64,000 bases of DNA from Flavobacterium frigidarium DSM 17623 (GCF_000425505.1 NZ_AUDO01000001.1:1-64000); one strand, 5' to 3'; shown: positions 15,445 to 23,693, counted from the first letter of the stretch. Notes: generated from the sequence alone by a model not told the origin. Numbers and translations: made by a program.

Positions 15445-16248
15445 TTAATATTCCGCACCTCTGTCTTTTGATAACGCTTTTGCGACTTTCAAAGGAGTTT
15501 GAATCGGTGCTAGTGGCTGCATCATCGCTGATAGACCTAAATGCCTATGTACCTCTGAAGCTTTAAAAACTTTTTTAGATAACGTATCAATTAACTTATG
15601 TCCTTGCACTCTTCCTTGTTTGTTTAAAACCGTTTCAATTTTAATCCCAAGTTTCTGCATTCCTTGTCGATATGCGGTATAACTAGCAGGCTTCGTCTTC
15701 ACAACTAATTGATGTTTTTCATATATCTCCTTTCTTAACCCTTTAGAATTACCTCGCTGCAATTCTAATGCTTTTATATTTTCAATCATTTTTTCTTTTG
15801 CTGAAATCAAGCCTCTGTCCTTTGCAATTTCATGCGCTGCCCATTGTCCTTTCTTACCAATATGATGATCAGATATTAATTGACCATTACTCTTTACCCT
15901 ATTAGCAATAATGTGTATATGCTTATGCTCTTTTTCAGTATGAACAAAGGCTATATATTGTTGCTTATTTGTATCAATGCCCAGTTTTTGGAGATAATCC
16001 CTAGTCATTTCCTTTAAATCTTTATTAGATAGTTTTTGCCCATCTTTGATATCAGGTGAAAGAACTAAGCTAAAAGTTTTATTTGTAGCCCTTTGATTTA
16101 AATTTTGAATATCTTTCATTTCCTCCATTATTTCTTTTGAATTTGTGCCACATAGTAGATTCCTATCTAATTCATATCCTTTTTCTTCATCAATGACATA
16201 GTTACCAAGTGCTCCACCACCACTGCATGCTTTTGCTAATCCTATCAT
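15445..16248 (-). CDS. MobA-type relaxase
   Basis: Nicks one strand at the element's oriT and stays bound for conjugal mobilization. The 267-residue protein has the Bacteroidota relaxase layout: start MIGLAKACSGGGALGNYV with a candidate catalytic tyrosine Y17, then the HUH metal-binding motif EHKHIHIIANRV (H108, H110, H112). The family is often longer. This one lacks a C-terminal helicase or primase domain, which fits small mobilizable elements. It starts 2 bases after the stop of the MobC-like gene and is probably co-transcribed with it. No type IV secretion genes are nearby, so a helper element must supply the channel. Confidence 0.9.
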   Translation of the reverse strand: MIGLAKACSGGGALGNYVIDEEKGYELDRNLLCGTNSKEIMEEMKDIQNLNQRATNKTFSLVLSPDIKDGQKLSNKDLKEMTRDYLQKLGIDTNKQQYIAFVHTEKEHKHIHIIANRVKSNGQLISDHHIGKKGQWAAHEIAKDRGLISAKEKMIENIKALELQRGNSKGLRKEIYEKHQLVVKTKPASYTAYRQGMQKLGIKIETVLNKQGRVQGHKLIDTLSKKVFKASEVHRHLGLSAMMQPLAPIQTPLKVAKALSKDRGAEY

Positions 16249-16250
16249 AA

Positions 16251-16547
16251 TTATTTGAATTTTGCTAAATGAGCTCTAATTTCTTTACTTGCTTCTAACG
16301 TTTCTCTCTTAAATCCATCGACATCACCAAGTTTAAAAAGATTCGAAATCCTTCTGAAATTATCTGAGAATTTTGAAAGTAATTGATAACATTCTACTTC
16401 TTCGGAAGTTAGTTTACTCGATAACTTATAATTAAATACGAGACCTCGCATTAATTCCGATACAGTGATTCCACTATCCAAAGCTTTCTTTTTTATGATT
16501 AAATTTTCTAGTTTAGAGACTCTAAATTTGATTATGTCTTTTTTCAT
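16251..16547 (-). CDS. MobC-like relaxosome accessory protein
   Basis: A 98-residue protein beginning MKKDIIKFRVSKLENLIIKKKA. An in-frame upstream ATG at 16637 would add 30 residues with low-complexity composition; the later start gives the usual form. The start KFRVSKLENLIIKKKALDSGITVSELMRGL matches ribbon-helix-helix-type MobC proteins that bind oriT and help the relaxase. It is immediately upstream of the relaxase gene (2 bases between them). The gene-free region upstream (16548-16711) is the best place for oriT. Confidence 0.75.
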   Translation of the reverse strand: MKKDIIKFRVSKLENLIIKKKALDSGITVSELMRGLVFNYKLSSKLTSEEVECYQLLSKFSDNFRRISNLFKLGDVDGFKRETLEASKEIRAHLAKFK

Positions 16548-16711
16548 TCGTGTTATTTTAAGATTTAATGAATTGCTTTTATATAAGCACTTACATTTTT
16601 CTTTTTGCGACCTTCGGGAGAAAAAACGAGAGGCCAATTTGGTTCAAATGCGCAGCAATTTGTGACCACGTTGGCACATCTCGATCAATTACTACTAAAA
16701 CGAGACGGACA
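16548..16711. other. Candidate origin of transfer region
   Basis: A gene-free stretch between the primase-like gene and mobC. It is less AT-rich than the surroundings and contains short inverted pieces (CCACGTTGG; CTCG and CGAG blocks in CATCTCGATC and AAACGAGACGG) and a GACCTTCGGGAG segment. Bacteroidota oriT sites normally lie next to the mob genes. I could not identify a nic-site consensus, so the assignment is positional. Confidence 0.35.
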
Positions 16712-17563
16712 TTAGATACTTAAAATCCATTCGTTAACATCTTTGTAATCTTTAAAAATAGTTCTACAATCAATTGCGTTAGGAAATGTTTCTCTAATAA
16801 AATTTGTGTACTTATCACCTGTAATATCATGGTCTAAATACAATTCTATCTTTTCATATTGATTCAAAACTCCCATATTCTTGACTATTAATGCAGCCGA
16901 ATTTAATATCAAATAGTCATAGTGATTTATATTATTCACTTCACTAATTTGAAGCAAACTTAAATAGTCGAAGAACCCCTCAAATATTTTCACACTTCTA
17001 CATTGATTTTTAATAAGTGTAATATCTTTTTTTCCAATACAAATTTTAGTATACTTAGAACGTAGCTCCCATCCATCACTATTATTTTTAAAACCAATGG
17101 CAAAATATTGTTTCTCATTGATTTTGTAATGTAGTTCCTTAACAGATCTTATAATTTGTGCCTTAGTTATACCTCTACTAGCTAAGTATTGTTTTAAGGC
17201 GATATGTTGAACGTATTCTATTTTTACCACACTATTACTGTTATTCTCTTTTTTTGCTTCATAAGTACCTTCTATTTGCTTTTGAAAAGAAAAAGAATCA
17301 AGTCCTTCCAAAAAATTTAGAGCCTCACTAACTGTACAGCATTTTAGCTTTATAACGAGATCAATCCCATTTCGACCTCCAATTGCACTGGAAAAGCAAT
17401 ACCAATAACCATTTTGCTTGTTTACATGGAAAGATGCATTCTTTTCTGTTGGTGAAAAAGGACTTTTAAACCAAGTATCACTCCCTGACTCTTTTTCGAT
17501 ATTTAAACCCATAGATTTTAATATAATTTCTATGGGAATTTGTTTTGCTTGTTTAATATTCAT
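16712..17563 (-). CDS. Toprim primase-like protein with degenerate zinc finger
   Basis: A 283-residue DnaG-like protein of mobile elements. The N-terminus (about 25-75) keeps the shape of a CHC2 zinc-binding primase domain (WFKSPFSPTEKNASFHVNKQ, then YWYCFSSAIGGRNGIDLV). However, the expected first Cys-x2-His reads S-P-F-S and the second Cys pair reads CFSS, so only one of four metal ligands remains. The toprim domain follows: KIFEGFFDYLSLL with the catalytic glutamate, then IELYLDHDITGD with DxD-type aspartates. It is probably used to prime replication or act on transferred single strands. It lies between the mob genes and the repeat-rich region at 17620-17840. Confidence 0.85.
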   Translation of the reverse strand: MNIKQAKQIPIEIILKSMGLNIEKESGSDTWFKSPFSPTEKNASFHVNKQNGYWYCFSSAIGGRNGIDLVIKLKCCTVSEALNFLEGLDSFSFQKQIEGTYEAKKENNSNSVVKIEYVQHIALKQYLASRGITKAQIIRSVKELHYKINEKQYFAIGFKNNSDGWELRSKYTKICIGKKDITLIKNQCRSVKIFEGFFDYLSLLQISEVNNINHYDYLILNSAALIVKNMGVLNQYEKIELYLDHDITGDKYTNFIRETFPNAIDCRTIFKDYKDVNEWILSI

Positions 17564-17622
17564 CGCTCTTATGTCTATTTAATGAAGTTTACTATCTAAA
17601 AAACCTTCTTATTAAAGTAAAA

Positions 17623-17837
17623 ACACTTCCTACACTTCCTACACTTCCTACTTTTTTGATTACTAGTCAATTAAAAATAAAAAAAGCTAAAAAAGAGTAG
17701 GTTTGTGTAGGAAGGTGTAGGAAACTTAAAAATGACTTCCTACACCTTCCTACTACTTCCTACCATGTTTCCTACTACTTTTAACTATTAAAACATTAAT
17801 AATCAATTATTTAACTAAACATAGGAGGTGTAGGAAA
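17623..17837. repeat. Cluster of iteron-like CTTCCTAC repeats
   Basis: Three perfect tandem copies of the 9-mer ACACTTCCT occupy 17623-17649. After an AT-rich gap the same core returns both inverted (GTAGGAAG, GTAGGAAAC around 17707-17722) and direct (CTTCCTAC, CCTTCCTAC, CTTCCTACC, TTTCCTAC between 17734 and 17775). A last inverted copy, GTGTAGGAAACC, is near 17828-17839. About ten TTCCTAC cores sit in about 215 bases with no gene. The AT-rich centre and flanking primase-like and helicase-like genes suggest a replication origin or the binding array of a replication/regulatory protein. Confidence 0.65.
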
Positions 17838-17860
17838 CCATTATTGCTTTAAAGGAGGGA

Positions 17861-19729
17861 TTATTGCTCACAAATTTGCCATTCGATGGCACTGATTATT
17901 TCGTCTTGGATTAGCAATTTAGACACATCTATCTGATAACCAGAGGTTGTTCGTGCATCTTTGCCTTTCTCATACTTGATACTACTTACTTCTTTTTGAA
18001 AGCAAGTATCTTTTTTCAAGTAATCTTGTAGCACAACTTTGCTTGGAGCTGTTTCTCTATATTGCAGCATCCACTGTCTCTGAATCTTGTTATAGCATGA
18101 TGTAAATTGAAATGTAAGCAGATTACCGTCTAAACGTAAATCTCTGAAAACAACAATTCGGTCGTCTTTGTTACCACGCATTGAAGCCAAAAAGCAATCC
18201 CAAAATTTAGTACCTATGCTAGATGAATTTAATTTTCTTGTTTGGTGGTCGGTACATTTTTCAAAATGGTTGATCATTTCGCTATAGGTAAAAGGGAATG
18301 ACACAACATCTTTGAATATTTCATACGTAGCTCCTAGAACAGCTAGATTGCTAATCACTCGAGTATGCTTTACTTCAAATTGACTAATAAACTTCTCTTT
18401 GGTATTCCTGAATTTACTTTTGAAATTTAATTCAACTAGTGAACGATTAATTAATAGAGAATCTGTAAAATGACTAACTCCCTGCTTAGTGTAGTCTTTC
18501 AGTATATCATACTTTTTTGTCTCTTCAAGCGTAAATGTCTTTGATTGAAACTCCAACCATAACAACCTTGAAATTAGTGCCTCAGATTCAGGATATTCAT
18601 TACCTGTCAATAGTGTTGAAGATAAAATGGGAACGGTATCTGTACTTACTTTACTTTCAATAGTTCCAAACTCATAACCTCTACGGTCCCAAAATCCCTT
18701 GATAGTTCCGTCTAACTTGCTATCCCCTCTTTTATATTCTGAAAGATGGCAGATGATATTAGTAAATTGCGCAAATTTCCTGATTTGACCCTTCAAAGTA
18801 GAAGCACCTCCCTCAAGATTTATAGCTGATTGTGGTATTCCAAAGAAGCTTTGGCAACACTCAGCTAATTGGTCTTTTCCACTAGATCCTGGACCATACA
18901 AAAACAGAATTGGAAAGTTTCCTATTTCATTGACAATAATATCTTGAAACAAACTGCTTATCGTAAATAAGATAGCCGAAATCGCATAGTCTTTATGTAC
19001 CTCTATCATCATTTGAAAATACATATCCATGGACACGTCAGAATCAATAGATATCATCTTTTTTTGAGATAAATAAGCTGACATATTATTTAGATAAATC
19101 TTGTTAGCAGAAGGCACGTAAAAAGACTTACCGCCATGTGTAAATATGCCGTTTTCATCTATTGCCAAGCTATCGCCATTTAAAAGGTTAACATTATTGT
19201 TCCATAACCAAAATTGAAATCCAATTTGATATCCTAAGCTATCAATCTTATGACCGTGTCCCATTTTATCGAATAAATAAGCTTTCAACATCTTAAAATC
19301 CAGGGCACTGCCGGTAAACAAAAAGTTTCCTTGCCGAGCAATACTATTCTCAAAACTTGCCAGAGTATTAAATAAATCAGAAGGGATGTCAAAAATCTTT
19401 TCAAGATTGAAAACATTCTTTATCTTCAATAATTTGATGGGAAATTTTTCATCCTGAATGTGCTGCAAAATTTTAATCTCAAAATTTGATATTTCTTGAA
19501 AGTAATAAGATTCATCATCTCCTTTTTCTTTCTTTCGCCGAATAAAGATTTTGTTGTCAGACATGAATATCTTATACTTTCGAATATCACTTTCAATGTC
19601 ATTGAAATGTGCCGTTATATTTTTCGGCAAATCATCATAAAAAAAATCGCCCTTTTCTTCTCTATGTTTTTTATTTGACGCATGAGCATCAAAGCTCGTA
19701 GGTGCGTCTTTGTGGATTGCAATTTTCAT
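17861..19729 (-). CDS. P-loop helicase/primase-like replication protein
   Basis: A 622-residue protein. The N-terminal half (1-260) is not recognisable by eye. The C-terminal half has a Walker A motif YGPGSSGKDQ (279-287) followed by a helical lid, then ICHLSEYKRGDSKLDGTIKGFWDRRGYEF and LLTGNEYPESEALISRLLWLEF. The last of these is like the sensor and arginine-finger region of SF3/D5- or DUF3987-type helicase domains in mobile-element replication proteins. It starts after a perfect 21-bp palindrome (19732-19752). The iteron-like array lies just downstream of its stop codon. Likely role: autonomous replication of the excised element. Confidence 0.75.
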   Translation of the reverse strand: MKIAIHKDAPTSFDAHASNKKHREEKGDFFYDDLPKNITAHFNDIESDIRKYKIFMSDNKIFIRRKKEKGDDESYYFQEISNFEIKILQHIQDEKFPIKLLKIKNVFNLEKIFDIPSDLFNTLASFENSIARQGNFLFTGSALDFKMLKAYLFDKMGHGHKIDSLGYQIGFQFWLWNNNVNLLNGDSLAIDENGIFTHGGKSFYVPSANKIYLNNMSAYLSQKKMISIDSDVSMDMYFQMMIEVHKDYAISAILFTISSLFQDIIVNEIGNFPILFLYGPGSSGKDQLAECCQSFFGIPQSAINLEGGASTLKGQIRKFAQFTNIICHLSEYKRGDSKLDGTIKGFWDRRGYEFGTIESKVSTDTVPILSSTLLTGNEYPESEALISRLLWLEFQSKTFTLEETKKYDILKDYTKQGVSHFTDSLLINRSLVELNFKSKFRNTKEKFISQFEVKHTRVISNLAVLGATYEIFKDVVSFPFTYSEMINHFEKCTDHQTRKLNSSSIGTKFWDCFLASMRGNKDDRIVVFRDLRLDGNLLTFQFTSCYNKIQRQWMLQYRETAPSKVVLQDYLKKDTCFQKEVSSIKYEKGKDARTTSGYQIDVSKLLIQDEIISAIEWQICEQ

Positions 19730-19731
19730 TA

Positions 19732-19752
19732 TACAATAAAAGTTTTATTGTA
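19732..19752. promoter_or_regulatory. Perfect palindrome upstream of the helicase-like gene
   Basis: TACAATAAAA and TTTTATTGTA are exact inverted copies around a single G, ending 2 bases before the start codon of the leftward 622-residue gene. A second small palindrome GTATCT-TTGTG-AGATAC follows at about 19750-19766. The position over the promoter and start region suggests an operator, perhaps for the neighbouring HTH protein. Confidence 0.6.
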
Positions 19753-19826
19753 TCTTTGTGAGATACAAATGAGTTAAAAATAAAATAGAGCACAATCTTC
19801 ATAGTCGTTAGCTATGATTATTGTGT

Positions 19827-20111
19827 TTATTTTTTCCAAGGGTTCTCATTTGATTCCTCTTCACTTATTGCATCAATTTTGTTTCTTAATAGAAAATCTT
19901 CAAGGTCAGATCTGTGAAAATAAATTAGCTTTCCTAAAGGACGAAAGAATGTTATTTTTCTACCTGATGTCAGCTTATATAAATAAGACGTCTTCATATT
20001 TAAAAATTCTGCAGCTTCTTCAGCTGATAGAATAGATTTAACTGACAGACTTAATTTTTGAATACTACTCTCTATATTGAATAGTTTTTCTTCGATTTGT
20101 ACATTGCTCAT
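19827..20111 (-). CDS. Helix-turn-helix / excisionase-like protein
   Basis: A MerR-like HTH_17 protein of 94 residues from the start MSNVQIEEKLFN; an upstream in-frame ATG at 20153 would give 108. After a coiled N-terminus comes the classic pattern ILSAEEAAEFLNMKTSYLYKLTS, then the wing GRKITFFRPLGKLIYFHRSDLEDFLL. Such proteins in Bacteroidota elements act as excisionases or regulators of the replication and mobilization genes. It is followed by a hairpin (CACAAT...ATTGTG, 19791-19825) and by the palindrome before the helicase-like gene. Four phased 10-bp repeats lie upstream (20191-20230) and are candidate binding sites. Confidence 0.85.
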   Translation of the reverse strand: MSNVQIEEKLFNIESSIQKLSLSVKSILSAEEAAEFLNMKTSYLYKLTSGRKITFFRPLGKLIYFHRSDLEDFLLRNKIDAISEEESNENPWKK

Positions 20112-20190
20112 GTTTTCTTTTTTTAACGTTAAGTTTCTCATCGTGAGAACCATGAAGCAAAGGAACGAAAAAGAAAAAGTGAGGCAATTT

Positions 20191-20230
20191 GATTACATCA
20201 GGTTACATCAGGTTACAATAGATTACAACA
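20191..20230 (+). repeat. Four tandem 10-bp repeats (GRTTACAWMA)
   Basis: GATTACATCA, GGTTACATCA, GGTTACAATA and GATTACAACA follow each other without spacing, so the repeats recur once per helical turn. They lie between the membrane-protein gene and the HTH gene, near the right end of the element. That fits a cooperative binding array for the excisionase-like protein. Too short and variable for CRISPR. Confidence 0.65.
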
Positions 20231-20237
20231 AATTCCA

Positions 20238-21248
20238 TTAAATTTCAAGACTTCCATTCTTCGCGCGGTCTCTTAAATCCGAAATCTCTTTAATAAAGAT
20301 CTTCTTGCCAACAAAATTTTTACTATCAAAATTTTTATCGATCCAGTCAATTATTTTTGTATTACTTGGATGTTGAAGTAAATTATTACCAAATATAAAA
20401 TACAAAAAATTCAGGTAGTCAACTTTTGCTAATGCTACTTCAGTGCCATCTGCTTTTTTAAATAATACTTTCTTAGTCACTTCCTCTCTTTTCAATAATT
20501 TCATAAAATCATTTGTTTCGCAGTGAAATAAATATCTATCGTGGATTGAATCTAATTTTTGTTTAATAACTTCATCAGGCAATGGATTAGGCATTACATC
20601 AGCTCCTCTATAATAAATTTGTTTAGTTATTCGTGCTTGAGGTTTCCCCATCAACTCCATAGATTTACCTTTAATATAAATTTCATCGGTAACGCTATCT
20701 TGTGTATGAGAGCATTTAAAATGTTTAAAAGTATTTGTCTCCCTCTGCAAAATGATAGAATCAAACGCGTTATCTTCAGATGTATTTTTCTTTTCACTAG
20801 TAAGTTCTGATATTTTAAGAGAGGTTAGATTAAGTCTTTCCCTTTCCTCCTCAGATCTATTGATATCGTTATCAATAATTCCTTGATCTCTTACCAAATT
20901 CCCACTATTAGTGATATCGTCTTGAATTGTAATATATTTAATTGGAATAATTATAAAAAACAACATTATAACTATTCCGATGAGTGCACCAGCAGTTTTC
21001 ACAGTTTGTTGATCAAAATTAATATTCATTACTGAGATAGCAACTCCTGATTTAATCATGTAGATTGTGTAAATAAAAGCCAAAATAAACATAAAGAAAA
21101 ACCAAGTTTTAAGGATAGCCTCTTTAGATGCTATCTTCAAGGCAAAAGATTTGTTAATGCATAAGGACAATAGCCAAAATGAAGGTCTCCATATTCCGAA
21201 TAGAAAGACAAGACCGCATATAAAATAAATTAAATCAATATTTTCCAT
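20238..21248 (-). CDS. Membrane protein of unknown function at the right end
   Basis: A 336-residue protein. Hydrophobic segments at about 5-30, 48-68 and 87-106 predict three transmembrane helices. The remaining 230 residues are polar and cytoplasmic or periplasmic, with no motif I recognise (LTSLKISELTSEKKNTSED; NPLPDEVIKQKLDSIHDRYLFHCETNDFM). It is the outermost gene on this side, 140 bases inside the att repeat. Similar genes sit at element ends in Flavobacteria, but the function is not known to me. Confidence 0.7.
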   Translation of the reverse strand: MENIDLIYFICGLVFLFGIWRPSFWLLSLCINKSFALKIASKEAILKTWFFFMFILAFIYTIYMIKSGVAISVMNINFDQQTVKTAGALIGIVIMLFFIIIPIKYITIQDDITNSGNLVRDQGIIDNDINRSEEERERLNLTSLKISELTSEKKNTSEDNAFDSIILQRETNTFKHFKCSHTQDSVTDEIYIKGKSMELMGKPQARITKQIYYRGADVMPNPLPDEVIKQKLDSIHDRYLFHCETNDFMKLLKREEVTKKVLFKKADGTEVALAKVDYLNFLYFIFGNNLLQHPSNTKIIDWIDKNFDSKNFVGKKIFIKEISDLRDRAKNGSLEI

Positions 21249-21317
21249 ACTTTTAATTTTAGATTTGTCAAAAATAGGAAAAAATAAGCGGAGTATTATA
21301 TACCTTGTTTGCCTATA

Positions 21318-21336
21318 GTGTTAGTCAAATGTTCGT
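21318..21336 (+). repeat. Putative integrase arm-type sites, right end
   Basis: TGTTAGT, CAAA, TGTTCGT repeats the arrangement at 787-804 in the same orientation; the 13-mer GTCAAATGTTCGT is identical at both ends (792-804 and 21324-21336). These are the only close copies I noticed, and they lie 50 bases (right) and 115 bases (left) inside the att repeats. Confidence 0.5.
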
Positions 21337-21352
21337 TTCAAAGCATAAAAAA

Positions 21353-21376
21353 AGCCCTTACAAAAATGTAAGGGCT
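21353..21376 (-). terminator. Element-borne terminator behind tRNA-Arg
   Basis: AGCCCTTAC and GTAAGGGCT form a perfect 9-bp stem, with an A-run (a T-run on the minus strand) at 21346-21352. It lies just inside the element, directly after the tRNA-Arg 3' end. It would terminate the tRNA transcript in place of the original terminator displaced to 597-626. Confidence 0.75.
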
Positions 21377-21385
21377 TGATTTTCA

Positions 21386-21462
<77 letters not shown>

Positions 21463-21500
21463 ATAGATAAATTAAATTATCACATAACGTCTAAAAAAAA

Positions 21501-21518
21501 GCCTCTTTAATAAGAGGC
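21501..21518. terminator. Terminator of rpsT
   Basis: GCCTCTT and AAGAGGC form a perfect stem with an A-run before (21493-21500) and a T-run after (21519-21527), so it can work in both directions. It lies 28 bases beyond the rpsT stop codon. Confidence 0.85.
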
Positions 21519-21546
21519 CTTTTTTTTGTATATCTAATTGTTGTAA

Positions 21547-21798
21547 TTACAACTTAGCAACAAATTTAGTCAACTTAGATTTTAAGTTAGAAGCTTTATT
21601 ATCATGGATAATATTCTTTTTAGCTAACTTGTCAATCATAGAAATTACATTAGATAATTTTGATGTAGCGTCAGATTTATCTGTAGCTATTCTTAACGCT
21701 TTGATAGCATTACGAGTAGTTTTATGTTGGTATCTATTTAATACTCTTCTCTTTTCGTTACTTCTAATTCTTTTTAGAGCTGACTTATGATTTGCCAT
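21547..21798 (-). CDS. rpsT: 30S ribosomal protein S20
   Basis: An 83-residue basic protein of the small ribosomal subunit that binds 16S rRNA. The start MANHKSALKRIRSNEKRRVLNRYQ and the alpha-helical Lys/Ala-rich remainder are characteristic of S20, and the length is typical. It lies between the tRNA-Glu cluster and tRNA-Arg, all leftward, and ends at a strong terminator. Confidence 0.97.
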   Translation of the reverse strand: MANHKSALKRIRSNEKRRVLNRYQHKTTRNAIKALRIATDKSDATSKLSNVISMIDKLAKKNIIHDNKASNLKSKLTKFVAKL

Positions 21799-21837
21799 TT
21801 TATTATATTTTTTTTTCTTTACTATTCTTTATACTTG

Positions 21838-21909
21838 TAGTCCGTAAGGGAATCGAACCCCTGTTACCAAGACGAAATCTTGGCGTCCTAACCCCTAGAC
21901 GAACGGACC
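21838..21909 (-). tRNA. tRNA-Glu(TTC), copy 1
   Basis: Minus-strand cloverleaf with acceptor GGTCCGT, anticodon stem CCAAG/CTTGG around ATTTCGT (anticodon TTC) and T arm GGGTTCGATTCCC. It differs from the two neighbouring copies in the acceptor and anticodon stems. Confidence 0.93.
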
Positions 21910-21947
21910 ATTATCCTTCTAGTTATAATAATCATTGTGATTATTTG

Positions 21948-22019
21948 TAGCCCGTAGCGGAATCGAACCGCTCTTACATGGATGAAAACCATGCGTCCTA
22001 ACCGATAGACGAACGGGCC
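21948..22019 (-). tRNA. tRNA-Glu(TTC), copy 2
   Basis: Minus-strand cloverleaf with acceptor GGCCCGT, anticodon stem CATGG/CCATG around TTTTCAT (anticodon TTC) and T arm GCGGTTCGATTCCGC. The tRNA sequence is identical to copy 3. Confidence 0.93.
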
Positions 22020-22065
22020 ATTGTCACCATTAAACAGTGAACTTTTTTTGCGCTTTTCAGAATTG

Positions 22066-22137
22066 TAGCCCGTAGCGGAATCGAACCGCTCTTACATGGA
22101 TGAAAACCATGCGTCCTAACCGATAGACGAACGGGCC
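22066..22137 (-). tRNA. tRNA-Glu(TTC), copy 3
   Basis: Same sequence as the tRNA at 21948-22019, anticodon TTC. The three tRNA-Glu genes are tandem and all leftward, probably one transcript. Confidence 0.93.
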
Positions 22138-22214
22138 CTGCTTCTGTATTGCGGATGCAAAGATACAACTATTTTTGAGTCGCACAATAGCTAAGACAAA
22201 AAAAATAATCTTTT

Positions 22215-23693
22215 TTAATACGCTTTCGCAAATAACACTCTTTTAGTAGATGGATTCCCAGTAAATACGCAGGCTCCCGCCTCTTCTACAGCATCCAAAG
22301 GTATACATCTAATAGTTGCTTTTGTTAATTCTTGTATGCGCTCCTCTGTAGCTGCTGTTCCATCCCAATGTGCTGAAACAAAACCACCTTTATCATTTAA
22401 AACAGATTTAAACTCTTCAAAATTTTCAACCTTAGTAATATGAGAATTTCTATATTCTAACGCCGTATTGAATAAATCTTTCTGAATTTGCTCTAAAAGA
22501 TCGCTGATGTAATTTGCTATCCCATCTTTTGAAACCACTTCCTTAGTTGCGGTATCTCTTCTAGCTATTTCAAAAGTACCGTTCTCTAAATCTTTTGGAC
22601 CAATTGCTATTCTCACAGGAACACCTTTCAATTCCCACTCTGCAAACTTAAAACCAGGTTTTTGAGTGGTTCTATTATCAAATTTAACAGACACCCCTAA
22701 CTTTTGAAGTTGTGCAGTTAAAACATTTACTTCTGCAGTAATTTGATCTAACTGTTCGTCAGTTTTATGAATAGGCACAATAACAACTTGTATTGGAGCC
22801 AAATTAGGAGGCAAAACCAATCCTTTATCATCTGAATGCGTCATAACCAAAGCACCCATTAAACGCGTTGACACCCCCCATGAAGTTCCCCAAACGTATT
22901 CTTGTTTTCCTTCAGCATTTGCAAATTTCACGTCAAATGCCTTGGCAAAGTTTTGCCCCAAGAAATGTGATGTACCTGCTTGCAAAGCTTTACCATCCTG
23001 CATTAAGGCTTCGATACAATAGGTCTCTTCAGCTCCTGCAAAACGCTCTGTTTCTGTCTTGATTCCTCTCACAACTGGTATCGCCATGAAATTTTCAGCA
23101 AAATCAGCATATACATTCATCATTTTCTCTGACTCTTCCACAGCCTCTTCCCTAGTAGCGTGAGCGGTATGCCCTTCTTGCCAAAGAAACTCAGCCGTTC
23201 TTAAGAATAGGCGAGTCCTCATTTCCCAACGAACCACATTGGCCCATTGATTTATCAACAAAGGTAAATCACGGTATGATTGCACCCACCCCTTATAAGT
23301 TGACCAAATAATTGCTTCACTTGTAGGACGAACAATAAGCTCCTCTTCTAATTTAGCATTTGGATCCACCATTAATTTTCCAGGTTTGTCCGGATCATTT
23401 TTTAATCTATAATGTGTTACAATCGCACATTCTTTTGCAAATCCTTCTGCATTTTTTTCTTCTGCTTCAAACATGCTTTTAGGCACAAATAAAGGGAAGT
23501 AAGCATTCTGGTGTCCTGTTTCTTTGAATTTTCGATCCAATTCCCCTTGCATCTTTTCCCAGATTGCATAGCCATACGGTTTGATAACCATACACCCTCT
23601 TACTCCTGAATTTTCAGCTAGATCAGCTTTGACAACCAGTTCATTATACCATTTAGAATAATCTTCTGATCTTGTTGTAAGGTTCTTGCTCAT
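22215..23693 (-). CDS. proS: Prolyl-tRNA synthetase, eukaryote/archaea-like form
   Basis: Charges tRNA-Pro with proline in the cytoplasm. At 492 residues, with class II synthetase motifs ([76 protein letters not shown]) and no inserted editing domain, it is the type-3 ProRS common in Bacteroidota. An anticodon-binding domain (about 300-400) and the zinc-type C-terminal domain ending in a Tyr (FAKAY) follow. It is transcribed leftward from a -7 box at 23747-23754, next to the rightward promoter of the lipoprotein gene. Confidence 0.97.
   Translation of the reverse strand: MSKNLTTRSEDYSKWYNELVVKADLAENSGVRGCMVIKPYGYAIWEKMQGELDRKFKETGHQNAYFPLFVPKSMFEAEEKNAEGFAKECAIVTHYRLKNDPDKPGKLMVDPNAKLEEELIVRPTSEAIIWSTYKGWVQSYRDLPLLINQWANVVRWEMRTRLFLRTAEFLWQEGHTAHATREEAVEESEKMMNVYADFAENFMAIPVVRGIKTETERFAGAEETYCIEALMQDGKALQAGTSHFLGQNFAKAFDVKFANAEGKQEYVWGTSWGVSTRLMGALVMTHSDDKGLVLPPNLAPIQVVIVPIHKTDEQLDQITAEVNVLTAQLQKLGVSVKFDNRTTQKPGFKFAEWELKGVPVRIAIGPKDLENGTFEIARRDTATKEVVSKDGIANYISDLLEQIQKDLFNTALEYRNSHITKVENFEEFKSVLNDKGGFVSAHWDGTAATEERIQELTKATIRCIPLDAVEEAGACVFTGNPSTKRVLFAKAY

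Noticed and set aside
16548..16637. N-terminal extension of the MobC-like protein
   Set aside because: The added 30 residues are low-complexity and unlike the family, and they would cover most of the only gene-free space for oriT.
17623..17837. CRISPR array
   Set aside because: Units are only 9 bp, partly inverted, with irregular spacing and no cas genes.
20191..20230. CRISPR-like repeat
   Set aside because: Ten-base units without spacers; a protein-binding array is more likely.
21838..22137. tRNA-Glu cluster as a second integration site
   Set aside because: The two identical copies could mimic att repeats, but all three genes are complete, closely spaced and have no mobile genes between them.
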